Source of the DNA: Bacillus sp. FJAT-49736 | Lineage (GTDB): Bacteria; Bacillota; Bacilli; Bacillales; Bacillaceae_C | Direction: 5' to 3' | Assembly: GCF_018343615.1 (NCBI RefSeq) | Contig: NZ_JAGYPI010000001.1 | Coordinates: 124,001 to 188,000, forward strand | Length of the DNA stretch: 64,000 bases | Shown here: positions 8,176 through 16,337 of the stretch, in pieces | How the letters are laid out: each line of letters starts with the position of its first letter | Numbering within the stretch: position 1 is the first letter of the stretch | The notes under the pieces: model-generated | Databases searched by the model: none | What the model saw: the letters and a program-made list of their open reading frames with translations, nothing else | What the model was told of the DNA's origin: nothing | Position numbers and translations under genes: made by a program

Positions 8176-9129
8176 ATGAATCGAGTAACAACTTTATTAG
8201 GCATTGAAAAACCAATCATTCAGGGCGGAATGGGCAATATCAGCAATGCCCTTCTTACCTCGGCCGTTTCAGAGGCAGGAGGTTTAGGGACGATTGGAGT
8301 AGGAACCATGAATGTATCAACCATTGAAGAGATTATCCTCGAAACGAAGACAAGAACGGATAAACCATTTGCTGTAAATATTCCGGTATCCGTGAATCCG
8401 GATGTTGAAAAAATCTTGGACCTGGTCATAAAACATGCTGTTCCAATTGTCTCGCTATCAGCGGGAAATCCTGCTCCCCATATTCCATTTTTACATAAAA
8501 ATAATGTGAAAATTATAGTAGTGACAGCAAGTGTCAAACAAGCAAAGAAAGCACAGGAAGCGGGAGCGGATATCATTGTTGTGGAAGGAGTGGAAGCTGC
8601 GGGCATTAATTCTCCATTCGAAACGACAACTATGACACTAGTGCCTCAAGTTGTGGATGCTGTATCGATTCCTGTAGTTGCGGCAGGGGGCATCGCGGAT
8701 GGAAGAGGACTATTAGCTGCTCTGGCACTTGGAGCTCAAGGGGTACAAATGGGGACAAGATTTGTTGCTACGGAGGAAGCACCGTTTTCATATGAATATA
8801 AAAGAAGAATTATCGATGCATCAGATAACAGTACCATTGTGATGGGACGTTCCTTAGGTAGAGTAAGAAGAGTGCTAGACGGCAATTATGCCAAATCTAT
8901 TTTGTTGAAGGAAAAAAACGGTCTTACTCTAAGTCAATACGAGAAAATCACAACGGAAGACTATCATTGTAAAGGTGCTTTAGAAGGAAATGAGCATGAG
9001 GGATTTATGAATAGCGGCCAAATTGCAGGACTTATTCAATCGATTCCAACTGTTAAGGAGGTAATCGACTCCATAATGGTTGAATGTAAACAACAATTAA
9101 AGAATATATCCCAATTGGATTTTTCATAA
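8176..9129 (+). CDS. Nitronate monooxygenase / FabK-like FMN oxidoreductase
   Basis: 317-residue TIM-barrel flavoprotein. The N-terminus reads P-I-I-Q-G-G-M-G, and the FMN-phosphate region reads A-A-G-G-I-A-D-G-R-G followed by A-L-G-A-Q-G-V-Q-M-G-T-R-F. This superfamily includes nitronate monooxygenases (2-nitropropane dioxygenases) and the enoyl-ACP reductase FabK, which are hard to separate by sequence. It lies 21 bp after paaX, probably co-transcribed, which hints at a link to aromatic-acid metabolism, but its substrate cannot be read from the sequence. Confidence 0.75.
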   Translation: MNRVTTLLGIEKPIIQGGMGNISNALLTSAVSEAGGLGTIGVGTMNVSTIEEIILETKTRTDKPFAVNIPVSVNPDVEKILDLVIKHAVPIVSLSAGNPAPHIPFLHKNNVKIIVVTASVKQAKKAQEAGADIIVVEGVEAAGINSPFETTTMTLVPQVVDAVSIPVVAAGGIADGRGLLAALALGAQGVQMGTRFVATEEAPFSYEYKRRIIDASDNSTIVMGRSLGRVRRVLDGNYAKSILLKEKNGLTLSQYEKITTEDYHCKGALEGNEHEGFMNSGQIAGLIQSIPTVKEVIDSIMVECKQQLKNISQLDFS

Positions 9130-9166
9130 CATCGTGAACAGAATTTTTTAAATATTTTAAATTGAA

Positions 9167-9214
9167 TTGACCATTTATTGCGTGAAATGTTAATATAACG
9201 TTAATTAAACGTTA
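9167..9214 (+). promoter_or_regulatory. Promoter with overlapping operator, upstream of the ABC importer
   Basis: TTGACC (9167) and TAATAT (9191) with an 18-bp spacer form a promoter. A palindrome TAACGTT-AATTA-AACGTTA (9196-9214) begins at the last base of the -10 and covers the likely transcription start, as a repressor operator would. It is about 400 bp upstream of the importer, leaving a long leader. Confidence 0.45.
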
Positions 9215-9269
9215 GCTTTTATTTCGTAATAATACGACAACAGCATGTTAATAAAAGCTTTTTTTAATT

Positions 9270-9433
9270 AGGCTTTCTTCGAATAGATTGTTGCTTCTGG
9301 GAATTGGTTGCAAATCCTAATAAAGACTTAGCTTTGGGGAATTTTTTAAGAAAATAAGGTTTCAACATATCCCAAATAAGTATATTTATGAGGTTTTTGT
9401 CAACAAAAGCAACAAAGCTTAAGAAAAGAGCCT
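9270..9433. repeat. Dispersed intergenic repeat, copy A
   Basis: This 164-bp segment begins AGGCTTTCTTCG and ends GAAAAGAGCCT, near-complementary ends. It shares ATCCTAATAAA, CTTAG and TTAAGAAAAGAGCCTTTA with the copy at 28220-28343, and ATAGATTGTTG with a third related segment near 30620. It fills most of the non-coding space before the ABC importer. It looks like a short mobile-like or structured repeat. Confidence 0.5.
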
Positions 9434-9447
9434 TTACTTAAACCAAA

Positions 9448-9462
9448 ATGAAACCGTTTCCA
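9448..9462. promoter_or_regulatory. CcpA cre-like box
   Basis: ATGAAACCGTTTCCA fits the Bacillus catabolite-responsive element consensus (WTGNAANCGNWNNCW) at every position. It lies about 145 bp before the lipoprotein gene of the ABC importer, downstream of the candidate promoter. Carbon catabolite repression of a peripheral uptake/catabolic system would be expected; binding is inferred. Confidence 0.55.
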
Positions 9463-9607
9463 GTGAAAGGGGGAGAAATTGCTTTTGTTCAGGAAATGAT
9501 TTTCCATAACCATCAATAGAACGAATTGTTTGGTATAGGAAATCCAAATCTTATTGGTTTAAAAATGCAATTCTCATTCAAAAAACTTATTTTAAAGGGG
9601 AATTCGA

Positions 9608-10609
9608 ATGAAGAAATGGAAAAAAACCGCTGTTGTATTATTAAGTGCTGTATTACTTACTGCTTGTGGATCTAAGACATCCACACCTTCCTCATCAGAG
9701 GGGAAAACCAATAAAGGTGAAACAAAGGAAAAAACCTATTCCATAGGAGTTACCCAAATTGTGGAACATCCATCGCTAGATGCCGCATTTGAAGGCTTCA
9801 AGAAAGCATTAGAAGATGGCGGAATTAAGGCAGAATATAATATACAAAATGCACAAGGTGACCCGAGTGCATCTACCACCATCGCAACAAATCTAGTAAA
9901 CTCAAAAGTTGATCTCATCTTCGCAAACTCTACACCAAGTGCTCAAGCCGCAGCAAGTCAGACAAAGGACATTCCGATAGTATTTACATCCGTTACGGAT
10001 CCGATTGGAGCGAAATTAGTATCCTCCATGGAGAATCCAGGCGGAAACATTACAGGAACAATTGACACCCATCCAGAAGCAATTCCAAACACTCTAAAAT
10101 TTATGAAAGAAAAGCTCAATATTAAAAAGGTTGGTATGGTTTATAACTCCGGAGAACAAAATTCCAGGGCACAAGTAAATACCGTTAAGAAAATAGCAAG
10201 TGAAATTGGCCTGGAAATTAAAGAAGCTTCTGTAGCAACCTCTGCTGATGTAAAACAAGCAACGGAATCACTGGTAGGCAAAGTAGACGGATTGTATATT
10301 ATCTCAGACAATACTGTTGTTTCTGCGTTAGAATCGGTCATTTCCGTTGCAAATAAGAATAAGCTCCCTATGATGGCAGCTGAATTTGACTCTGTAAGAA
10401 AAGGTGCTTTAGGAGCATATGGCTTTGAATATTACGATATTGGCTATGAAGCAGGGCAAATGGCAGTCAAAATATTAAAAGGCGAAAGCAAGCCTTCTGA
10501 TATTCCTGTACAAGTTCCGCAAAACCTAAAGCTGGTCATTAATAAAAAGACAGCAAGCACCATTGGCGTTGAAATTAAAGATGATTGGAACGCTGAAACT
10601 ACCGAATAA
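9608..10609 (+). CDS. ABC importer substrate-binding lipoprotein, TrpX family
   Basis: 333-residue extracellular binding lipoprotein. The signal peptide has a hydrophobic core and the lipobox L-L-T-A-C (cysteine about residue 20), then a Ser/Thr/Lys-rich linker. The mature domain is of the ABC_sub_bind/TrpX type, with I-G-V-T-Q-I-V-E-H-P-S-L-D and T-S-V-T-D-P-I-G-A-K-L-V. Members in Firmicutes bind aromatic amino acids or related compounds. The adjacent phenylalanine dehydrogenase and paa genes point to phenylalanine or another aromatic ligand. First gene of a three-gene transporter operon. Confidence 0.8.
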   Translation: MKKWKKTAVVLLSAVLLTACGSKTSTPSSSEGKTNKGETKEKTYSIGVTQIVEHPSLDAAFEGFKKALEDGGIKAEYNIQNAQGDPSASTTIATNLVNSKVDLIFANSTPSAQAAASQTKDIPIVFTSVTDPIGAKLVSSMENPGGNITGTIDTHPEAIPNTLKFMKEKLNIKKVGMVYNSGEQNSRAQVNTVKKIASEIGLEIKEASVATSADVKQATESLVGKVDGLYIISDNTVVSALESVISVANKNKLPMMAAEFDSVRKGALGAYGFEYYDIGYEAGQMAVKILKGESKPSDIPVQVPQNLKLVINKKTASTIGVEIKDDWNAETTE

Positions 10610-10623
10610 TAGGAGATGGTTCA

Positions 10624-11673
10624 ATGTTTGGTACGATCTTTGGATCACTAGAGCAAGGAATCATCTATGCCATTCTGGCACTTGGAGTGTATCTTTCATT
10701 CCGGGTGCTAGATTTTCCTGATTTAACAGTGGACGGAAGCTTTGTGACCGGTGCTGCAGTTACGGCAATGATGATTACCTTCGGGTATAATCCCTTCCTG
10801 GCAACTCTGCTTGCAATAGTTGCAGGATTTGCAGCGGGATGTATAACAGGTTTTCTTCACACTAAAGGAAAAATTAATCCGCTCCTTTCAGGAATTTTAA
10901 TGATGATTGCCCTTTATTCTATTAATTTACGTATCATGGGTCTCACCTCTGAAACGTCAGTAGGAAGACCTAATATTCCGTTATTAGATGCAGAGACAGT
11001 TTTTACAAAATTTCATGATGTGTGGGCTACACTTGGAATTGATAGTTGGTTAAATAGCTTCCTAGGAAAGATTGGTATACAATACCTTCCTTCCACATGG
11101 GGAACGCTTATCCTTATGCTTCTAGTGACATATATTGTCAAAAAATTTGCCGACTGGTTTCTGCGTACAGAGATTGGTCTTGCACTCAGGGCAACTGGCG
11201 ATAATCAAAGAATGATTAGAAGCTTCTCCGCTAATACAGATGGATATATTGTGCTTGGTCTCGGAATAGCTAATGCCCTAGTAGCCTTTGCAGGAGCATT
11301 AATTTCCCAATATTCTATGTTTGCAGATGTTGGAATGGGGATTGGAATGATTATCGTTGGCCTTGCTTCCGTAATTATTGGGGAAGCAATCTTTGGAACG
11401 AAATCGATTGTTAGAACTACTTTAGCCGTTATTTCTGGTGCCATCATTTATCGGATTATTCTTGGGCTTGCGTTTAGATTGGATATTTTAGATACGGGAG
11501 ATATGAAGCTCATCACTGCAGTGATCGTCATCCTGGCCTTAATACTTCCGAAAATTATTGAATCTAATCGAGAGAAGAGAAGAAAAACGAAGCGGCATGG
11601 AGAAAGGTTGTTAGCTTTACAGGCAAATGTTAGGGGGGAGGAGGAGACACATGCTACAACTCAATCAGATTAG
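10624..11673 (+). CDS. ABC importer permease (BPD/TrpY-like)
   Basis: Integral-membrane permease, 349 residues, with about eight to nine hydrophobic segments. It starts G-I-I-Y-A-I-L-A-L-G-V-Y-L-S-F-R and has the motif L-D-F-P-D-L-T-V-D-G-S-F typical of permeases paired with TrpX-type binding proteins (relatives of branched-chain amino-acid permeases). The C-terminal tail is charged and cytoplasmic. It lies 14 bp after the lipoprotein gene and overlaps the ATPase gene by 23 bp. Confidence 0.82.
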   Translation: MFGTIFGSLEQGIIYAILALGVYLSFRVLDFPDLTVDGSFVTGAAVTAMMITFGYNPFLATLLAIVAGFAAGCITGFLHTKGKINPLLSGILMMIALYSINLRIMGLTSETSVGRPNIPLLDAETVFTKFHDVWATLGIDSWLNSFLGKIGIQYLPSTWGTLILMLLVTYIVKKFADWFLRTEIGLALRATGDNQRMIRSFSANTDGYIVLGLGIANALVAFAGALISQYSMFADVGMGIGMIIVGLASVIIGEAIFGTKSIVRTTLAVISGAIIYRIILGLAFRLDILDTGDMKLITAVIVILALILPKIIESNREKRRKTKRHGERLLALQANVRGEEETHATTQSD

Positions 11674-12451
11674 CAAGCTATTTAACGAATCTACCCCAGA
11701 TGAAAAGATTGCCTTAGACCGAATTAATTTAAGCCTTAAAAAAGGGGATTTTGTAACCGTGATAGGTAGTAACGGTGCCGGTAAATCAACATTAATGAAT
11801 ATGATATCCGGTGTGTTAACTCCTGATGTCGGAACGATTCATATTGATTCTGAGGATGTAACAAGATTACCGGAATATAAGAGATCAAGATATATTGGCA
11901 GAGTCTTTCAGGATCCGATGGCTGGCACGGCTCCGTCCATGACTATTGAGGAAAATTTAGCAATGGCTTATTCCAGAAATCAGGGGCGGCGCTTGCGAAG
12001 AGGAGTCGATAAAAAAAGACGGGATTTCTTCCAAGAGTCGCTTGCTGTTTTGCATTTAAATTTAGAGGATCGCTTAAATGCAAAGGTAGGCTTACTATCC
12101 GGCGGTGAAAGGCAAGCATTATCCTTATTAATGGCAACCTTTACACACCCATCCATATTGCTTCTAGATGAACATACGGCAGCGCTCGATCCTTCAAGAG
12201 CTAAGCTGATCACGGAATTAACAAAGGAATTAGTTGAAAAAGATAATTTGACAACGATCATGGTTACGCACAATATGCAGCAGGCTCTAGATCTTGGTAA
12301 TCGCTTAATTATGATGGATAAGGGCCAAATCATACTAGAAGTTGGCGAGGAAGAAAAAAGAAAGCTTACGATAGATCAGTTAATGGCCGAATTCCAAAGG
12401 ATACGCGGAACTAAAATGACGAATGACAGAGCGCTGTTATCAGCGGAGTAA
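11651..12451 (+). CDS. ABC importer ATPase
   Basis: 266-residue ATP-binding subunit with Walker A G-S-N-G-A-G-K-S-T, signature L-S-G-G-E-R-Q-A-L, Walker B L-L-L-D-E-H and the switch histidine in M-V-T-H-N-M. ATG 11651 follows GGGGGGAGGAGGAGA and is preferred to an in-frame start at 11627. It starts inside the permease gene, so translation is coupled. Completes the TrpXYZ-like importer. Confidence 0.85.
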   Translation: MLQLNQISKLFNESTPDEKIALDRINLSLKKGDFVTVIGSNGAGKSTLMNMISGVLTPDVGTIHIDSEDVTRLPEYKRSRYIGRVFQDPMAGTAPSMTIEENLAMAYSRNQGRRLRRGVDKKRRDFFQESLAVLHLNLEDRLNAKVGLLSGGERQALSLLMATFTHPSILLLDEHTAALDPSRAKLITELTKELVEKDNLTTIMVTHNMQQALDLGNRLIMMDKGQIILEVGEEEKRKLTIDQLMAEFQRIRGTKMTNDRALLSAE

Positions 12452-12477
12452 AAGATTAATTTTTCGTTTTGCTCATT

Positions 12478-12554
12478 AAATGTTGGTTGATTTGCTTAGT
12501 CAAATTTTGAGTAAAGCAATGTACTAAGCTAAAAATGTGTATCAGCCAACATTT
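12478..12554. repeat. Nested inverted repeat between the ABC operon and the thioesterase gene
   Basis: The outer arms AAATGTTGGTTGAT (12478-12491) and ATCAGCCAACATTT (12541-12554) pair at 13 of 14 positions. Inside them GCTTAGT (12494-12500) pairs perfectly with ACTAAGC (12523-12529). There is no T-run after it, so it is not a simple terminator. It could be a structured leader of the downstream gene. Confidence 0.5.
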
Positions 12555-12608
12555 ACAAACTGTGGTAATAGCAGTCCTCAGGAAGCTTTAATGAAAAGAG
12601 GCGATGCA

Positions 12609-13007
12609 ATGAAAAAAGGAATGGAAATTGGTCAGACTGCTTCCATTTCATTCGAGGTAACATCAGATATGTTTGCCCAATTTGAGGGAAATGTAGTTCA
12701 TAAGGCATATTCAACTGTTTCCATGGTTTATCACATGGAATGGGTATCAAGAAAGATTATCCTTCCCTATCTTGAAAATCATGAGGAAGGGATTGGCGGT
12801 GCCGTACAGGTTAAGCATATCGCCCCGACTACCGTTGGGACTTGGGTACATGTAAAGGCAACTCTAATAGACATGAAAGACAATGTGATTGTAACAAAGA
12901 CGGAAGCATGGACAGAAAAGGGCATAATTGGAAAAGGGGAAGTAAAGCAGGTTATTCTTCCTAAAGAACAAATACTGAAGAGATTAGAAGCTTCTATTAA
13001 TAACTAA
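12609..13007 (+). CDS. Hotdog-fold thioesterase (FlK-like)
   Basis: 132-residue protein of the hotdog thioesterase superfamily, resembling fluoroacetyl-CoA-thioesterase-like members: M-K-K-G-M-E-I-G-Q-T-A, F-E-V-T-S-D-M-F-A-Q-F-E-G, A-V-Q-V-K-H-I-A-P-T-T-V-G and the late E-K-G-I-I-G-K-G-E. Such enzymes hydrolyse acyl-CoA esters and could relieve CoA trapping by dead-end pathway intermediates, a role PaaI has elsewhere. ATG 12609 follows AGAGG; ATG 12591 with AGGAAG upstream is an alternative. Substrate unknown. Confidence 0.65.
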   Translation: MKKGMEIGQTASISFEVTSDMFAQFEGNVVHKAYSTVSMVYHMEWVSRKIILPYLENHEEGIGGAVQVKHIAPTTVGTWVHVKATLIDMKDNVIVTKTEAWTEKGIIGKGEVKQVILPKEQILKRLEASINN

Positions 13008-13103
13008 AGTGATGTGAAAAAAATTTATACTTTGCTGTATAGCCAATATTCCTTAATTAGTTTCTAACTCTCAAACTTCTAGAATCCAGAAAGGGGAAGA
13101 AAG

Positions 13104-14213
13104 ATGGATTTATTTAACGAGATAAAAGGCCATGAACAAGTAGTATTCTGTAATGATCCCAAGACAGGGCTTAAAGCAATTATTGCAATACATAACACAA
13201 CACTTGGACCGGCAACAGGCGGTTGTAGAATGTATCCTTATAAATCCTTTGAAGATGCCCTTAATGATGCACTTCGGCTTTCGAAAGGAATGACGTATAA
13301 ATGTGCGGCTGCTGATTTAGATTTTGGCGGCGGTAAGACGGTTATTATTGGCGACCCCACGAAGGATAAGACACCCGAATTATTTCGATCACTTGGACAA
13401 TATATTGATTCCTTGAATGGTCGTTATTATACAGGCACCGACATGGGAACAACTCCTGAGGATTTTGTTCATGCGATGAAAGAGACGAATTGTATAGTTG
13501 GATTACCGGAAGAATATGGCGGCAGCGGTGACTCATCTATTCCAACTGCACATGGTGTCATCTACGGAATTAAAGCGACTAATGAGGTATTATACGGCGC
13601 AAGTTCCATCGGAAACAAAACTTATGCTATTCAAGGACTCGGTAAAGTAGGATTCAAAGTAGCGGAGCAATTGTTGGAAGAAGGTGCCTCTTTATATGTT
13701 TCCGAAATAAATCAAAATATGATAGAAAAGTTAATTCAACGGGGGAAAGAAATGGGGAATGAATCCATTAAGGTTGTTTCCGGTAGCGATATTTACGGAG
13801 TGGACGCAGATATATTCGTTCCGTGTGCCCTCGGCGGAATTATCAATGATGAAACAATTGATCTACTAAAAGTAAAAGCCATTGTTGGTTCTGCTAATAA
13901 CCAATTATTAGATGATCATCATGGAGATGTTTTATTGAATAAAGGAATTTTATATGCTCCTGATTATATTGTTAATGCTGGGGGACTTATTCAAGTTTCT
14001 GATGAATTATACGGTCCTAATAAACAACGAGTCATCAAAAAAACGAAGGCTATCTATAACTCTTTACTTGAAATATATCGGGCTGCTGAAAATGAACATA
14101 TTTCTACGGTTCAATCAGCCAATCAATTCTGTGAAAAACGCCTGGAAGCTAGAAAATATCGGAACAGTTTCTTTTCTCATCATAAACGTCCAAAATGGGA
14201 AGTCAAGCATTAA
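13104..14213 (+). CDS. pdh: Phenylalanine dehydrogenase
   Basis: 369-residue member of the Glu/Leu/Phe/Val dehydrogenase family. The catalytic lysine lies in M-T-Y-K-C-A-A-A-D, followed by [11 protein letters not shown], then the NAD-binding loop G-L-G-K-V-G. The stretch Y-T-G-T-D-M-G-T with K-E-T-N-C-I-V-G and [12 protein letters not shown] matches Bacillus/Thermoactinomyces phenylalanine dehydrogenases rather than leucine dehydrogenases. It reversibly deaminates L-phenylalanine to phenylpyruvate with NAD+. Standing between the importer and a 2-oxoacid dehydrogenase, it is the logical first step of phenylalanine breakdown. Confidence 0.85.
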   Translation: MDLFNEIKGHEQVVFCNDPKTGLKAIIAIHNTTLGPATGGCRMYPYKSFEDALNDALRLSKGMTYKCAAADLDFGGGKTVIIGDPTKDKTPELFRSLGQYIDSLNGRYYTGTDMGTTPEDFVHAMKETNCIVGLPEEYGGSGDSSIPTAHGVIYGIKATNEVLYGASSIGNKTYAIQGLGKVGFKVAEQLLEEGASLYVSEINQNMIEKLIQRGKEMGNESIKVVSGSDIYGVDADIFVPCALGGIINDETIDLLKVKAIVGSANNQLLDDHHGDVLLNKGILYAPDYIVNAGGLIQVSDELYGPNKQRVIKKTKAIYNSLLEIYRAAENEHISTVQSANQFCEKRLEARKYRNSFFSHHKRPKWEVKH

Positions 14214-14255
14214 TAGATGGTAAGGATAATCCTGAAAAAGAAGGATGTGTGAGAA

Positions 14256-15323
14256 GTGAAGGAATTTCAAACAAAGCAATACTTAGATGAAAATGGCAGA
14301 TTGCTAGATGAAGAAATTAGTCAACTGGTTACGGATGAGCTAGCTCGTAATTTATATGAAAAAATGCTATTGGCAAGAACGTTTGACCGTAAAGCAATAA
14401 GTCTTCAGAGACAAGGCAGACTTGGGACATATGCTCCGTTTGAAGGACAGGAGGCTGCACAAGTAGGGAGTGCCTTCGCCTTGCAGGACCAAGATTGGCT
14501 GTTTCCTACCTACAGGGATCATGCAGCGAGCATGACCTTTGGGCATTCCTTGACAACCATTTTCTTATACTGGAATGGAAGGGTAGAAGGATGTGTGCCA
14601 CCTGATGGGAAAAGAATTTTCCCTCCGGCGGTGCCAATTGCAACACAGATCCTACATGCTACTGGCGCTGCTTTGGCGGAGAAATGGAAAGGTACAAATA
14701 ATGCTTCGATTGTATATTTTGGAGATGGTGCCACTTCAGAAGGGGATTTTCATGAGGGATTGAACTTTGCCAGCGTATTTAAGGCACCAGCAGTGTTTTT
14801 TAATCAAAATAATCAATATGCGATTTCTGTTCCCATACACAAGCAAATGAATTCAGAAACGATTGCGCAAAAGGCAGTGGCTTACGGGATCCCAGGTATC
14901 CGTATTGATGGTAATGACATTTTTGCGGTTTACTTTGAAACAAAAAGGGCGTTAGAGCGTGCCAGAGATGGCGAAGGACCAACGTTAATAGAAGCTGTGA
15001 CCTGGAGGTATGGCGCCCATACTACTGCTGATGATCCTACAAAGTATCGTAATCAAGAAGAAAGTAAAGCAAAAAGGGACATCTCAGATCCATTGCTTCG
15101 ATTAGAAAGATACTTAAAAAATGAAGGTCTTTGGGATGTGGAGTGGATAGAACAATTAGCGTTGAACATAAGTGAAAAGATAGAATCGGCAATCAAAGAT
15201 ATGGAAGCATTTCCAAAATCAAATGTGGACGATTTATTTGATCATGTCTTTGCGGAGCCTACTTGGACCATTCAAAAGCAGAAGGATGACTATTATGAAT
15301 ACTTAGGTGGTGAGAGCAGGTGA
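14256..15323 (+). CDS. 2-oxoacid dehydrogenase E1 component, alpha subunit
   Basis: 355-residue thiamine-pyrophosphate subunit. The TPP motif begins G-D-G-A-T-S-E-G-D and ends in N-Q-N-N, and an H-T-T-A-D-D-P-T-K-Y-R block follows, as in PdhA/BkdAA. GTG start with AAGGATG upstream. It ends in a 4-bp overlap with the beta-subunit gene. It decarboxylates a 2-oxoacid. Sequence type does not reveal the substrate; placement next to phenylalanine dehydrogenase suggests phenylpyruvate, with pyruvate or branched-chain oxoacids as alternatives. Confidence 0.85.
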   Translation: MKEFQTKQYLDENGRLLDEEISQLVTDELARNLYEKMLLARTFDRKAISLQRQGRLGTYAPFEGQEAAQVGSAFALQDQDWLFPTYRDHAASMTFGHSLTTIFLYWNGRVEGCVPPDGKRIFPPAVPIATQILHATGAALAEKWKGTNNASIVYFGDGATSEGDFHEGLNFASVFKAPAVFFNQNNQYAISVPIHKQMNSETIAQKAVAYGIPGIRIDGNDIFAVYFETKRALERARDGEGPTLIEAVTWRYGAHTTADDPTKYRNQEESKAKRDISDPLLRLERYLKNEGLWDVEWIEQLALNISEKIESAIKDMEAFPKSNVDDLFDHVFAEPTWTIQKQKDDYYEYLGGESR

Positions 15324-16318
15324 GTATTGATGTAATGAAGAGCCAAAAGCTTACTTTGGTGCAGGCAGTTACGGACGGACTTCAAACAATGATGAGGGAA
15401 CACAAGGAAATCATCGTAATGGGGGAAGATGTTGGTCGTAATGGGGGAGTATTCCGTGCAACCGATGGACTTATCGATGAATTTGGAGAAGAACGGGTAA
15501 TAGATACGCCATTAAGTGAATCTGGAATTGTTGGTACAGCAATAGGTCTTGCCATTAACGGGTTTTTGCCTGTTGTGGAAATTCAATTTCTCGGATTTAT
15601 TTATCCAGCCTTCGAACAAATTATGACTCATGCTACACGAATTCGTATGAGAACGATGGGTAAATTCCATGTTCCCCTTGTTATTCGTGCCCCTTATGGA
15701 GCAGGGGTGAAGGCACCTGAGATTCACTCAGACAGCATGGAAGCATTATTTACTCATATGCCGGGTATAAAAGTTGTTTGTCCTTCCAATCCATATGATG
15801 CAAAAGGATTACTTATATCGAGCATCGAAGATCCAGATCCGGTACTATTTTTGGAATCATTGCGTTCTTATCGTGCGTTCAAGGAAGATGTTCCATCTGG
15901 AAAATATACAGTGGAAATTGGAAAAGCGAACCGATTGATGGAAGGAGAAGATGTTTCCATTATTGCTTGGGGTGCTATGGTACCTGTTGCAATGAAAGCG
16001 GCAGAAACAGCAAAGGAAAATGGCATTGGCTGTGATGTTATTGATTTGCGTACTTTATATCCTTTAGACCATCAAATGATAGCTGAATCCGTACAAAAAA
16101 CAGGCAGAGTCGTTATTGTGCATGAAGCACATGCAACAAGCGGGTTAGGAGCGGAAATAATATCTGTTATCCAAGAAACCTCCTTTTTATATTTGAGAGC
16201 GCCGATAGAAAGGGTAGCCGGATTTGATGTGCCAGTACCTTTTTATTCACTGGAAAATCATTTTCTTCCTAATGATGGAAGGACAATGAGAGCGATCAAA
16301 AAGGTTATGAATTTTTAA
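15320..16318 (+). CDS. 2-oxoacid dehydrogenase E1 component, beta subunit
   Basis: 332-residue transketolase-like beta subunit, with G-E-D-V-G-R-N-G-G-V-F-R-A-T, D-T-P-L-S-E-S-G-I-V-G and the C-terminal transketolase domain (V-I-D-L-R-T-L-Y-P-L-D, V-H-E-A-H). GTG start overlaps the alpha-subunit stop in GTGA. It forms the E1 heterotetramer and passes the acyl group to lipoyl-E2. Normal length; no anomaly seen. Confidence 0.87.
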   Translation: MSIDVMKSQKLTLVQAVTDGLQTMMREHKEIIVMGEDVGRNGGVFRATDGLIDEFGEERVIDTPLSESGIVGTAIGLAINGFLPVVEIQFLGFIYPAFEQIMTHATRIRMRTMGKFHVPLVIRAPYGAGVKAPEIHSDSMEALFTHMPGIKVVCPSNPYDAKGLLISSIEDPDPVLFLESLRSYRAFKEDVPSGKYTVEIGKANRLMEGEDVSIIAWGAMVPVAMKAAETAKENGIGCDVIDLRTLYPLDHQMIAESVQKTGRVVIVHEAHATSGLGAEIISVIQETSFLYLRAPIERVAGFDVPVPFYSLENHFLPNDGRTMRAIKKVMNF

Positions 16319-16337
16319 TAGAAAGAAGGTGACGTTT

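Noticed and set aside
13104-14213. Leucine dehydrogenase
   Set aside because: The region after the catalytic lysine reads Y-T-G-T-D-M-G-T and K-E-T-N-C-I-V-G, the phenylalanine dehydrogenase pattern, not the leucine dehydrogenase one.
13954-14223. 89-residue ORF inside the phenylalanine dehydrogenase gene
   Set aside because: Same-strand overlap entirely within a well-supported gene; composition is that of an out-of-frame shadow.
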